A stretch of 64,000 bases of DNA from contig CAKTGQ010000005.1 in the NCBI GenBank assembly GCA_934561555.1, positions 81,514 to 145,513 on the forward strand, given 5' to 3'. The notes beneath the pieces are model-generated. The model had not been told where the DNA came from and did no database searches. It was given only the letters and a program-made list of their open reading frames with translations. The stretch is from an uncultured Faecalibacterium sp. Lineage in GTDB: Bacteria > Bacillota > Clostridia > Oscillospirales > Ruminococcaceae. Below are positions 44,550-52,646 of the stretch, in pieces (the first letter of the stretch is position 1; every line of letters starts with the position of its first letter). A program made the translations under genes and the position numbers.

Positions 44550-45185
44550 TCAGTCCGCAATGGTCTCCACCACCACAAGCGCACCCTGCCGGGTGCTGAC
44601 GGTGATGCAGTCTGAGCCTTCGGCGTACTCGTTGCTCACACCCAGCGGATAGCCTGCTGTGAGTACGGCATCCTCCAGCTCGTAAAAGGAGCCTTTTTCG
44701 CACACGCCCTCGGCGCGCCCCTCCATGGGGAAGGCGGAGAAGTAGAAAAACTCCTCCTTGGGATAGCTGCGGCTCTCGCCCGGCAACACAAAGGTGATGC
44801 GGGAACGCTCGTCCTGCAAAGCAGCGCGGCATCCGCGCTGCTCCAGCCCAAGGCCGGTGCACAGGTTTGCAAGGGTATGCTCCACCCGCCTGCCGCCCAG
44901 TGCCCCCAGCAAAAGCACCTCGTCAAAGCCCTTTTGTGCAGCAAGCTTTGCGGCATACTCGGTATCGGTGTCGTCCTTGACGTGGGGCAAGACGACAATA
45001 TCGTCCTGATCCTGCTGCGGACAGGGCGCAGAGTCAAAATCGCCTACAATGATATCCGGCTTGCAGCCCAGCCGCGCGCAGTTGCGGTAGCCTGCATCGC
45101 AGGCAATGATAAAATCATCGCTGCGCAGCAGGCGTTTGAGTTCCGGCTGCACCGGGCAGGCGGAAAGGATCACACAACGGGACAT
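44550..45185 (-). CDS. thiN: Thiamine diphosphokinase
   Basis: A 211-residue enzyme converting thiamine to the cofactor thiamine diphosphate. Motifs IIVGDFDSAP, KDDTDTEYAAKLAAQKG and LGGRRVEHTLANL are typical. It follows rsgA by 18 bases; the rpe gene found between them in Bacillus is absent. Confidence 0.94.
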   Translation of the reverse strand: MSRCVILSACPVQPELKRLLRSDDFIIACDAGYRNCARLGCKPDIIVGDFDSAPCPQQDQDDIVVLPHVKDDTDTEYAAKLAAQKGFDEVLLLGALGGRRVEHTLANLCTGLGLEQRGCRAALQDERSRITFVLPGESRSYPKEEFFYFSAFPMEGRAEGVCEKGSFYELEDAVLTAGYPLGVSNEYAEGSDCITVSTRQGALVVVETIAD

Positions 45186-45203
45186 CTCATTCTTCCTTCC
45201 GTA

Positions 45204-46082
45204 TTACACTTTCGGGCGCTGCCAGTCCTTGACGTCCTTTACTTCGTCGTACATGGCGCAGTAGCTGTCGTACCGGGTCTGGGAAAGCTTGCCCTCTGCC
45301 AGCGCAGCCCGCACAGCGCAGCCTTTTTCGCTGCGGTGGGAGCAGCCGGTAAACTGGCACTGACCCAGATAAGGGCCAAATTCCGGGAAGGCGTGCTCCA
45401 GATTTTCCTTGGAGATGAACCCGGCACGGTTTGCCTCCAAACTGGCAAAGCCCGGGGTGTCGGCGATGCGTCCGCCGTAGGCTTCAAAGATGGTCACCTC
45501 ACGGGTGGTGTGGCGGCCGCGCCCAAGTTTCTGGCTGATAGCGCTGGTCTCGCGGGCAGCGTCCGGCAGCAGCGCGTTCAGCAGGGTGGATTTCCCCACA
45601 CCAGAGTTTCCACAGAAAGCGCACAATCTGCCGTTGATCCACTGTTTTACTTCGTCCAGTCCGGCGCCGCTTTCGTAGTCGATACAGATAAACGGCAAGG
45701 TAGATTTTGCGTAGGCGTTTGCCAGAAAATCTGCCTCGGCAAGGTCGCTTTTGGTGCACACCACCACCGGCTGCACGCCCTTATCCACCGCAATGGCGGA
45801 AAGCTTATCCAACACCAGCGTGCTGGGGGTAGGCTGGGTGGTGCTGGCCACAAGGAACAGCACATCCAGATTTGCCACCGGCGGGCGCACAAAAACGTTT
45901 TTGCGGGGGGCGATTTGTGCAATGACCGCCGCGCCGTTCTCAGTTTCCAGCGTCACCTCATCCCCTGCCACGGGGGTGATCTTCTGCTTACGGAAGATGC
46001 CGCGGGGCTTGCACTCCACGATGCCGTCCGACGTTTTTACATAGTAAAAGCCGCCGATGCCTTTTACAATATAACCGTTCAT
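45204..46082 (-). CDS. rsgA: Ribosome small subunit GTPase RsgA
   Basis: A 292-residue circularly permuted GTPase that checks late 30S assembly. An OB-fold N-terminus is followed by G4 (TKSD), G1 (GNSGVGKS) and G3 (DTPG) in permuted order, then a zinc site CQFTGCSHRSEKGCAV. ATG at 46082 has GGAGG 6 bases upstream; the ATG at 46088 lies within that region and is less likely. Start is 13 bases after prkC. Confidence 0.96.
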   Translation of the reverse strand: MNGYIVKGIGGFYYVKTSDGIVECKPRGIFRKQKITPVAGDEVTLETENGAAVIAQIAPRKNVFVRPPVANLDVLFLVASTTQPTPSTLVLDKLSAIAVDKGVQPVVVCTKSDLAEADFLANAYAKSTLPFICIDYESGAGLDEVKQWINGRLCAFCGNSGVGKSTLLNALLPDAARETSAISQKLGRGRHTTREVTIFEAYGGRIADTPGFASLEANRAGFISKENLEHAFPEFGPYLGQCQFTGCSHRSEKGCAVRAALAEGKLSQTRYDSYCAMYDEVKDVKDWQRPKV

Positions 46083-46094
46083 GCACATCCTCCG

Positions 46095-47999
46095 TCAGCT
46101 CAGCAGCGAGGACCACCAGTCCAGAATACCGCCGCCGGTGGAGCCGCTGCTGGAGCTCGACTCGCTGCTGCCGCCGGTGCTCTCGCCGCCGGAAGAGCCC
46201 TCACCCGTGGTGCCGGAAGTGCCTTCGCCCGTACCAGAAGCGCCTTCGCCGCCCGGCTGCTCCGGTTCCTGCGCCGGTGCAGCGCCTGCGCTGACCACAA
46301 CATTTACGCGGCTGTTCAGCTTCGCGGTAGTACCTGCCGCCGGGTTCTGGCTGAGCACCGTGCCTGCGGGCTGGTCGCTGTATTCTTCGCTCTGGCTGCC
46401 AAGGCCCAGATGGTTCTGTACCAGCAGGGTACGGGCATCATCCACGCTCATGCCGGTAAGCGAGGGCACCTTGGTGGTGGTGGATACCTGCGGACGGCTG
46501 ATATAGAGGATGACCGTAGAGCCTGCTGCTACCTGCGTGCCGGCGGCAGGGTCGGTGCGGATGACCGCACCGGAGGCCACGGTGGTATCCACAGCCTGCG
46601 TGACCAGCACCGAAACGCCCAGTGCCTTGAGCTGCTGCTCGGCATCGGTCTGCACATAGTTGGTCAGATCCGGCACGGTGACATACTGGGTGCCCAGACT
46701 GACGGTCAGCGTCACGCTTTGTCCCTCGCGGACGGTGCGGCCGGACACCGGCGACTGCTTATAGATATAACCGGCGGCATAGTTGCTGTTATACTCTTCT
46801 TCCCACTCGGGAGAAATCTGGCCGGATGCGATCTGATCCGTGGCCATGGCCTGATCCTTGGTCATGCCGATATAGTCCCCAAGGGTGACATCGGCCTTGT
46901 TGTTCATCAGGTTGGAGGAGTCGTTCAGGATCATCCAGCACAGTGCCATGCAGGCCAGTGCAAAGGCAATGGTGATGCCGAACAAAGCAGGCAAAAAGAC
47001 GGTGCGGCGTTTTTTGCCCGGCTTGCTCTTGCCGTTTTTGCGGGGAGCGGGCTGTTCATTCTGACGGATCGCGCGGTTCTGGTTCATGGTACGTTTCACC
47101 ACCTTTTCGGGTGCTTCTTCTGTAATATACTGATATTCAAACAGCACGGAGGGATTCTGCACATAGGTGTCCAGTGCTTCCAGCATCGCCCGTGCCGAGG
47201 GGTAACGGTTCTGGGGGAGCTTCGCCATGGCCTTTTCGGTGATCTCCACCAGCGCATAGGGCACCTCCGGTGCCAGCTCGTGCAGCGAGCGGGGCTCGTC
47301 CGAGATCTGCTTGATGGCAACCTCCACCACATCGTCCGCATCAAAGGGCAGATGACCGGAGAGCATCTCGTACATCATGACGCCTACCGAGTAGATGTCG
47401 CTGGTGCGGTCGGTCTCGTCCCCCTTGGCCTGCTCCGGGCTGATATAATGCACGCTGCCCATCGCCTTGCCGGCCAGCATCTGGTTATCCGCCCGGGAAA
47501 TGCGGGCGATGCCAAAGTCCATCATGCGCAGCTGGCCATTATCCAGCAGCATAATGTTCTGGGGCTTGATATCCCGGTGCACGATGCCGTTGGCGTGGGC
47601 GTGCTCCAGCGCCTTGAGGATCTGGGAGATGAAGTGCACAGTCTCCCGGCTAGAGAGTTTGCCGCCCCGCTCGTTGAGGTATTCCCGCAGGGTCATGCCG
47701 TCCACATACTCCATAACGATATATTGCAGATGGTCGTTGACCGAAACATCGTACACCTTGACGATGTTGGGGTGGTTCAGCAGCGAGATGGCTTTGGATT
47801 CGTTTTTAAAGCGGCGCACAAGATCCGGGTCGTGCATATATTCCTGCCGCAGCACCTTGACGGCCACCACAGTCCCGGCGGGCACGGGGCCGTTCTGTCC
47901 CCGCATGACTGCCTTATACACATTGGCCATACCGCCGGAGCCGATCAGTTCCTGCACCTCGTACAGGCCGTCCAGTCTTTTACCGATCAGGTTATCCAT
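46095..47999 (-). CDS. prkC: PASTA-domain serine/threonine kinase PrkC/Stk1
   Basis: A 634-residue membrane kinase. Its N-terminal Hanks-type kinase has HRDIKPQNIML and DFGIARIS near residues 135-165. A basic stretch and a membrane helix follow (about 335-358). Three extracellular PASTA domains bind muropeptides or lipid II (about 375-570). The protein then has a Gly/Ser/Glu-rich tail of about 50 residues ending ILDWWSSLLS, not usual for PrkC. It phosphorylates division and wall-synthesis proteins, and PrkC triggers spore germination in Bacillus. It overlaps prpC by 8 bases. Confidence 0.96.
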   Translation of the reverse strand: MDNLIGKRLDGLYEVQELIGSGGMANVYKAVMRGQNGPVPAGTVVAVKVLRQEYMHDPDLVRRFKNESKAISLLNHPNIVKVYDVSVNDHLQYIVMEYVDGMTLREYLNERGGKLSSRETVHFISQILKALEHAHANGIVHRDIKPQNIMLLDNGQLRMMDFGIARISRADNQMLAGKAMGSVHYISPEQAKGDETDRTSDIYSVGVMMYEMLSGHLPFDADDVVEVAIKQISDEPRSLHELAPEVPYALVEITEKAMAKLPQNRYPSARAMLEALDTYVQNPSVLFEYQYITEEAPEKVVKRTMNQNRAIRQNEQPAPRKNGKSKPGKKRRTVFLPALFGITIAFALACMALCWMILNDSSNLMNNKADVTLGDYIGMTKDQAMATDQIASGQISPEWEEEYNSNYAAGYIYKQSPVSGRTVREGQSVTLTVSLGTQYVTVPDLTNYVQTDAEQQLKALGVSVLVTQAVDTTVASGAVIRTDPAAGTQVAAGSTVILYISRPQVSTTTKVPSLTGMSVDDARTLLVQNHLGLGSQSEEYSDQPAGTVLSQNPAAGTTAKLNSRVNVVVSAGAAPAQEPEQPGGEGASGTGEGTSGTTGEGSSGGESTGGSSESSSSSGSTGGGILDWWSSLLS

Positions 48000-48741
48000 G
48001 GCGCACCTCCATCGGCTCTACCCCCACCAGCAGGGCGGTGATGTTATCCGGGCCGCCGTTTTCGTTGGCGGTGCGGATCAGAACATCCGGCAGATCGTAA
48101 AAAGTCCCGCTGTGCAGCAACTGTTCCAGCTGCTCCGTGGGTACGGCATTGGTCAGGCCGTCCGTGCATAGCAGCAGAACATCCCCTGCCTGCAGCGCCA
48201 CGGTGGTGAACTCCGGCTCCAGCCGGTAATCCACGCCCAGCGCCCGGGTAATGATGTTTTTCTGCGGGTGATGCTCTGCCTGCTCCTGCGTGATGGTTCC
48301 GCAGTCCACAAGTTCCTGCACATAGGAGTGGTCGTGGGTCAGCTGCGCCAGCTTACCGTCCCGGTAGAGATAGGCGCGGGAATCGCCCGCATGGCTCAGA
48401 TAGGCCTTGCCGCCGCGCACCAGAGCGCAGACCGCAGTGGTGCCCATACCAGCCAGAGACTCCTCCCGCAATGCCTTCTGGAACACATAGCGGTTAGCGC
48501 TGAGCAGCGCCTTCCTTAAAAAGGTCTCCTCTTCGCCGGGGATGCACTGGCTGTACTGCTCCTGAAAGCAGCGCTCGATGACGCTGCACGCACACTGCGA
48601 AGCCTCCCGCCCACCGCGTGCGCCGCCCATGCCATCGCATACCAGTGCCCATGCTGCATCGCCGGGCAGTTCCCCGGCACGGTAATCATCCTGATTGTCC
48701 TGCCGGACGCGTCCCACGTCCGTTTTTCCTGCAAGTTTCAT
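47992..48741 (-). CDS. prpC: PP2C-type Ser/Thr phosphatase PrpC/Stp1
   Basis: A 249-residue metal-dependent phosphatase reversing PrkC phosphorylation. Motifs are VCDGMGGARGG, LSHAGDSRAYL, LCTDGLTNAV and GGPDNITALLV. Its stop lies inside the prkC start, coupling the pair. Confidence 0.96.
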   Translation of the reverse strand: MKLAGKTDVGRVRQDNQDDYRAGELPGDAAWALVCDGMGGARGGREASQCACSVIERCFQEQYSQCIPGEEETFLRKALLSANRYVFQKALREESLAGMGTTAVCALVRGGKAYLSHAGDSRAYLYRDGKLAQLTHDHSYVQELVDCGTITQEQAEHHPQKNIITRALGVDYRLEPEFTTVALQAGDVLLLCTDGLTNAVPTEQLEQLLHSGTFYDLPDVLIRTANENGGPDNITALLVGVEPMEVRHG

Positions 48742-48757
48742 AGGTTTCTCCCTCTGT

Positions 48758-49798
48758 TTATGCCTTACCGTTCATTTCGTCACGGCGCAGCTGGCCGCAG
48801 GCGGCACTGATCTCGCTGCCAAGGCGGCGGCGCACCGTAGCGTTTACGCCAAGGCTTTCAAGCTTTTGCTGGAACCGGCGCACATTGGCTGCATCCGTAG
48901 CGGAATACGGACTGCCGTCCACCGGGTTGATAGGGATCAGATTTACATGAGCGCCCATACCCCGGATCAGGTCTGCCAACTGCTTTGCGCAGACATCAGA
49001 ATCATTGACACCGCGCACCATGGAATATTCAAAGCTAACCCGGCGGCCGGTGGTCTCCTGATACCGGCGCACAGTCTGGATCAGCTGCTCGACCGGGTAG
49101 GCATCGTTGACCGGCATCATGCTGCTGCGGATCTGGTTGGTGGGTGCGTGCAGCGAGATGGAAAGGGTGAGCTGCAGCTTTTTCTCCGCCAGCTGGTCGA
49201 TTTTGGGTACAAGGCCACAGGTGGAAAGGCTGATGTTGCGCATGCCGATATTAACGCCCTCTGGCGAGGTGATATTCTCCAAAAAGCGCATCACTTCGTC
49301 AAAGTTATCCAACGGTTCACCGATGCCCATGAGCACGATATGGGAGATGCGCTCGCCAATATCCTTCTGGGCGGTGTAGATCTCGGAGCAGATCTCGCCT
49401 GCTTCCAGGTTGCGCACCCGCCCTGCCTGCGTGGAAGCGCAGAACCGGCAGCCCATGCGGCAGCCCACCTGCGTGGACACGCACACGGTATTGCCGTAGT
49501 GGTAACGCATGACAACGGTCTCGATGCAGTTTCCGTCGGCCATGCGCAGCAGATACTTTACAGTGCCGTCCTTGGCCTCCTGACGGCGCTCGATCTGCGG
49601 TGCAGCGATATAAAAGGTTTCTTCCAGCTTTGCCAGCAGGGTCTTGGGCTGGTCGGTCATGGCAGAAAACTCGGTGACCAGTTTCTGGTGTACCCAGTGG
49701 AAGATCTGCTTTGCCCGGAAACCCGGCTGTCCCAGCGCTTTCAGTTCAGCAGTCAATTCTGCCAGCGTCAGGGAAGAAATACAGCGTTTTTGTTCCAT
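48758..49798 (-). CDS. rlmN: Dual-specificity 23S rRNA/tRNA adenosine C2-methyltransferase RlmN
   Basis: A 346-residue radical SAM enzyme methylating A2503 of 23S rRNA and A37 of some tRNAs. The iron-sulfur site is CRMGCRFC (about residues 112-119), and GIGEPLDNFDEVM is conserved. It sits between rsmB and prpC. Confidence 0.96.
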   Translation of the reverse strand: MEQKRCISSLTLAELTAELKALGQPGFRAKQIFHWVHQKLVTEFSAMTDQPKTLLAKLEETFYIAAPQIERRQEAKDGTVKYLLRMADGNCIETVVMRYHYGNTVCVSTQVGCRMGCRFCASTQAGRVRNLEAGEICSEIYTAQKDIGERISHIVLMGIGEPLDNFDEVMRFLENITSPEGVNIGMRNISLSTCGLVPKIDQLAEKKLQLTLSISLHAPTNQIRSSMMPVNDAYPVEQLIQTVRRYQETTGRRVSFEYSMVRGVNDSDVCAKQLADLIRGMGAHVNLIPINPVDGSPYSATDAANVRRFQQKLESLGVNATVRRRLGSEISAACGQLRRDEMNGKA

Positions 49799-49839
49799 TC
49801 TGTTCTCCTATAAGAGGATACGACCCATAAAGGTCGTGC

Positions 49840-51171
49840 TTATTGCGTTGCGGCGGCTTTTTGCAACACGCAAAGGAAAAAGCCGTCCATGCCGGTGCGG
49901 GTGGGCACCGAAAGGCAGCCGTGCTCCCCTGCCGTCATTCCGGCGGGCAGCGGCACCTCCGGTGCGCAAACCGCAAATTCCGGGTGGCGCTGCAAAAAGG
50001 CTGCGATCTGCTGCTGATTTTCTGCCGGGTCGATGGTACAGGTGGAGTAGACCAACCGCCCGCCCGCCTTGAGCAGCGCCGCAGCGGTATCCAGAATTGC
50101 CGCCTGTGTGGCAAGCAGTTCTGCCTGCCGGGCATCTTCCAGCTTTTTATAGCGCAGATCCGGCTTTTTTGCCAGAATGCCCAAACCACTGCAAGGCACA
50201 TCCGTCAGGATGCGGTCTGCCATGGGCAGTGCGGGGTTCGGCTTGGTGGCATCGTTGCACAGAGTGTGCACCCCGGAAAAGCCCATGCGGTCCACCGCGG
50301 TGCGGATCAGCCCCACACGGTTCTCCGCCGCATCGCAGCTATACAGTTCTCCGGTGCCCTGCATCTGCTCGGCCAGCAGAATCGTCTTGCCGCCGGGGGC
50401 AGCGCACAGGTCCAGCACCGTCTCGCCGGGAGCAGCACCCACGCAAAGGGCTGCCAGCTGACTGGCCTGTCCCTCCACATGGTAGTAGCCCTGCCGGAAC
50501 AGCTCGTTGTCTGCCGGGCTGCCCGCAAACCGTGCCAGCACACTGCCGGGCACGATGCCCTGCCGCACCTCTGCTACGCCTTGCTCTGTAAGCATGGCGC
50601 ACAGCTGTGCAGCGCTGACCTTGAGGGGGTTTGCGCGCAGGCTGGTCAAACCGCCATCGGCCTGATAGGTCAGGATGCCCAGTGCTTCATCCGAGTAATT
50701 TTTGTGGAGAAATTCCGCCACATCCCGCCCGGCAGAGCCTAAAACCATCAGGCGCTGGATCTCATCTGTAAAAACGGCAGCATTTAAATCATAGCCGCAG
50801 GCTTTGCGCAGCACGGCGTTGACAAGGCCGGAGGCGCTGGATTTTTTAAAGGTGCGGGTCAGCTTGACCGCCTCGTTCACAGCAGCGGATACCGGCACCT
50901 GCATATAGCGTGCCTGTGCCAGAGCGGCACGCAAAATTTCCAGCACGGGTGCATCCAGCTTTGCCAGACCCTTGGGCAGAAACTGCTCCAGAATATAGTC
51001 CAGTGTGCCGCGGTGCTCCAGCACGGTGTAGAAGATAGCGCTTGCAAAGGCCTTGTCCCGGCCTTCCAGCTTCTGGCGCTTGAGCTCTGCGTCCAGTACC
51101 AGATTGGAAAAGCCGTCCTGCTCCTGCCGTACCAGTGCGGCGACTGCCGCCGCACGCGGATTTGCGGCCAT
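49840..51171 (-). CDS. rsmB: 16S rRNA m5C967 methyltransferase RsmB
   Basis: A 443-residue protein with an N-terminal NusB-like domain (about 1-140) and a Rossmann methyltransferase domain. The catalytic Cys lies in YSTCTIDPAEN near 379, with the partner Cys in DVPCSGLGIL near 326. ATG overlaps the fmt stop by one base. It has an extra C-terminal part usual in Firmicutes. Confidence 0.94.
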   Translation of the reverse strand: MAANPRAAAVAALVRQEQDGFSNLVLDAELKRQKLEGRDKAFASAIFYTVLEHRGTLDYILEQFLPKGLAKLDAPVLEILRAALAQARYMQVPVSAAVNEAVKLTRTFKKSSASGLVNAVLRKACGYDLNAAVFTDEIQRLMVLGSAGRDVAEFLHKNYSDEALGILTYQADGGLTSLRANPLKVSAAQLCAMLTEQGVAEVRQGIVPGSVLARFAGSPADNELFRQGYYHVEGQASQLAALCVGAAPGETVLDLCAAPGGKTILLAEQMQGTGELYSCDAAENRVGLIRTAVDRMGFSGVHTLCNDATKPNPALPMADRILTDVPCSGLGILAKKPDLRYKKLEDARQAELLATQAAILDTAAALLKAGGRLVYSTCTIDPAENQQQIAAFLQRHPEFAVCAPEVPLPAGMTAGEHGCLSVPTRTGMDGFFLCVLQKAAATQ

Positions 51172-52091
51172 CAGAGGCTATCCCCCGTTTTCAGGCGCAG
51201 ACCCGCTGCAAAGGCGGTACCGTCCATGGGCTTTTTGCCCTCCGGCACAACTTCCAACAGCTGGATGGCTCCCTCGCCGCAGGCTACGGTCAGGGGCTTT
51301 GTGGCCAGTACCGTGCCGGGGGCTTCGCCATTGGCGGCAGCCACGCGGCAGGACATCACCTTGAGCTTTTTGCCGCCGGAGGTGATGAACCACGCACCCG
51401 GCCAAGGATTCATGCCGCGCACCCAGTTGTGGATGTGGGCGGCAGTGTCGGTCAGGTGGAACTCTGCCATCTCCTTGTTCAGCATCGGGGCAAGGGTGGC
51501 GTTCTCGTGCTGCTGCGGCACAGCCGTCAGGGTGCCTGCTGCGATCTGAGGAACAGTCTCGCACAGGGCCTCGGCACCCACGGCGGTAACGCGGTCAAAC
51601 AGTTCGCCGCTGGTCTCCTCGGGGTCGATAGCGATTTTTTTGCAGTACAGCACATCACCGGTATCCAGACCCTCGTCCATCTGCATGATGGAAACGCCGG
51701 TCTCGGCATCACCGTTCAGCACCGACCACTGCACCGGGGCGCTGCCGCGATATTTCGGCAGCAGCGAAACGTGCAGGTTGATGCAGCCGTAGCGGGGCAG
51801 TTCCAGCACGGATTTTGGCAGGATGCAGCCATAGGCCACCACCACGATCAGCTCCGGGGCGAGGGCACGGATGTTTTCATCCTCGCTGCCGTCCCGCAGG
51901 GTGCGTGGCTGGAATACGGGCGTACCGTGCGCCAGAGCAACCTCCTTGACCGGCGGTGCGGTCAGCACCTGCTTGCGGCCGACCGGCTTATCCCGCCGGG
52001 TGTACACGGCACAGATCTCATGCCCGGCGGCATACAGGGCTTTCAGGCACTCGGCGGCAATATCCGGCGTGCCCATGAACAAAATGCGCAT
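51171..52091 (-). CDS. fmt: Methionyl-tRNA formyltransferase
   Basis: A 306-residue enzyme formylating initiator Met-tRNA with 10-formyl-THF. The LHVSLLPKYRGSAPVQW motif holds the catalytic site. Pairs functionally with def, with which it overlaps by one base. Confidence 0.97.
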   Translation of the reverse strand: MRILFMGTPDIAAECLKALYAAGHEICAVYTRRDKPVGRKQVLTAPPVKEVALAHGTPVFQPRTLRDGSEDENIRALAPELIVVVAYGCILPKSVLELPRYGCINLHVSLLPKYRGSAPVQWSVLNGDAETGVSIMQMDEGLDTGDVLYCKKIAIDPEETSGELFDRVTAVGAEALCETVPQIAAGTLTAVPQQHENATLAPMLNKEMAEFHLTDTAAHIHNWVRGMNPWPGAWFITSGGKKLKVMSCRVAAANGEAPGTVLATKPLTVACGEGAIQLLEVVPEGKKPMDGTAFAAGLRLKTGDSL

Positions 52092-52627
52092 CAGTTGTTT
52101 CCTTTCGCTTCGCGGGCGGCCTTTTTGCCTTCCTCGGTATCCTCGTAGAAGTACTCGCTGGACTCCATGATGGTGATGCCGTCCAGATGGTCGTTCTCAT
52201 GCTGGATGCAGCGGCCCAGCAGACCGTCGGCTTCCAGCTCGAACCATTCGCCGTTGCGGTCCTGCGCACGCACCTTGACGGCAACGGGGCGGGTCACAGC
52301 GCCGTTGTGTCCCGGGAAGGACAGGCAGCCCTCGTAGGCAGTCTCTTCTTCCTCAGAAACGGCGAGGATCTCGGGGTTGACAAAATCAATGAATTTGTAC
52401 TCGTAATCTTCGGGGATCTCCTCCGGGGCGTCGGTGGTGTCCCACACCACGAACAGGCGGCGCATCATGCCCACCTGCGGGCCAGCCAGACCCACGCCAT
52501 CGGCGGCGATCATGGTCTCGCGCATATCGTCCAGCAGGGTGGCCAGACGGTCGTCAAAATTGGTCACAGGGCGGCAGACCTTGTTCAGGATGGGGTCGCC
52601 TTCTTTAACAATATTACGGATAGCCAT
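52091..52627 (-). CDS. def: Peptide deformylase
   Basis: A 178-residue metalloenzyme removing the formyl group of new proteins. GVGLAGPQ (44-51), EGCLSFPG with C101, and QHENDH with H143, E144 and H147 bind and use the metal. ATG at 52627 has GGAGG 7 bases upstream. It has an acidic C-terminal end. Confidence 0.97.
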   Translation of the reverse strand: MAIRNIVKEGDPILNKVCRPVTNFDDRLATLLDDMRETMIAADGVGLAGPQVGMMRRLFVVWDTTDAPEEIPEDYEYKFIDFVNPEILAVSEEEETAYEGCLSFPGHNGAVTRPVAVKVRAQDRNGEWFELEADGLLGRCIQHENDHLDGITIMESSEYFYEDTEEGKKAAREAKGNN

Positions 52628-52646
52628 AATGGTACCTCCAGTTTTA

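Noticed and set aside
44877-48041. A 1054-codon open frame on + opposite rsgA, prkC and part of thiN
   Set aside because: It mirrors well-identified - strand genes, has no ribosome binding site and a repetitive, His/Gln-rich antisense composition typical of GC-rich codon bias.
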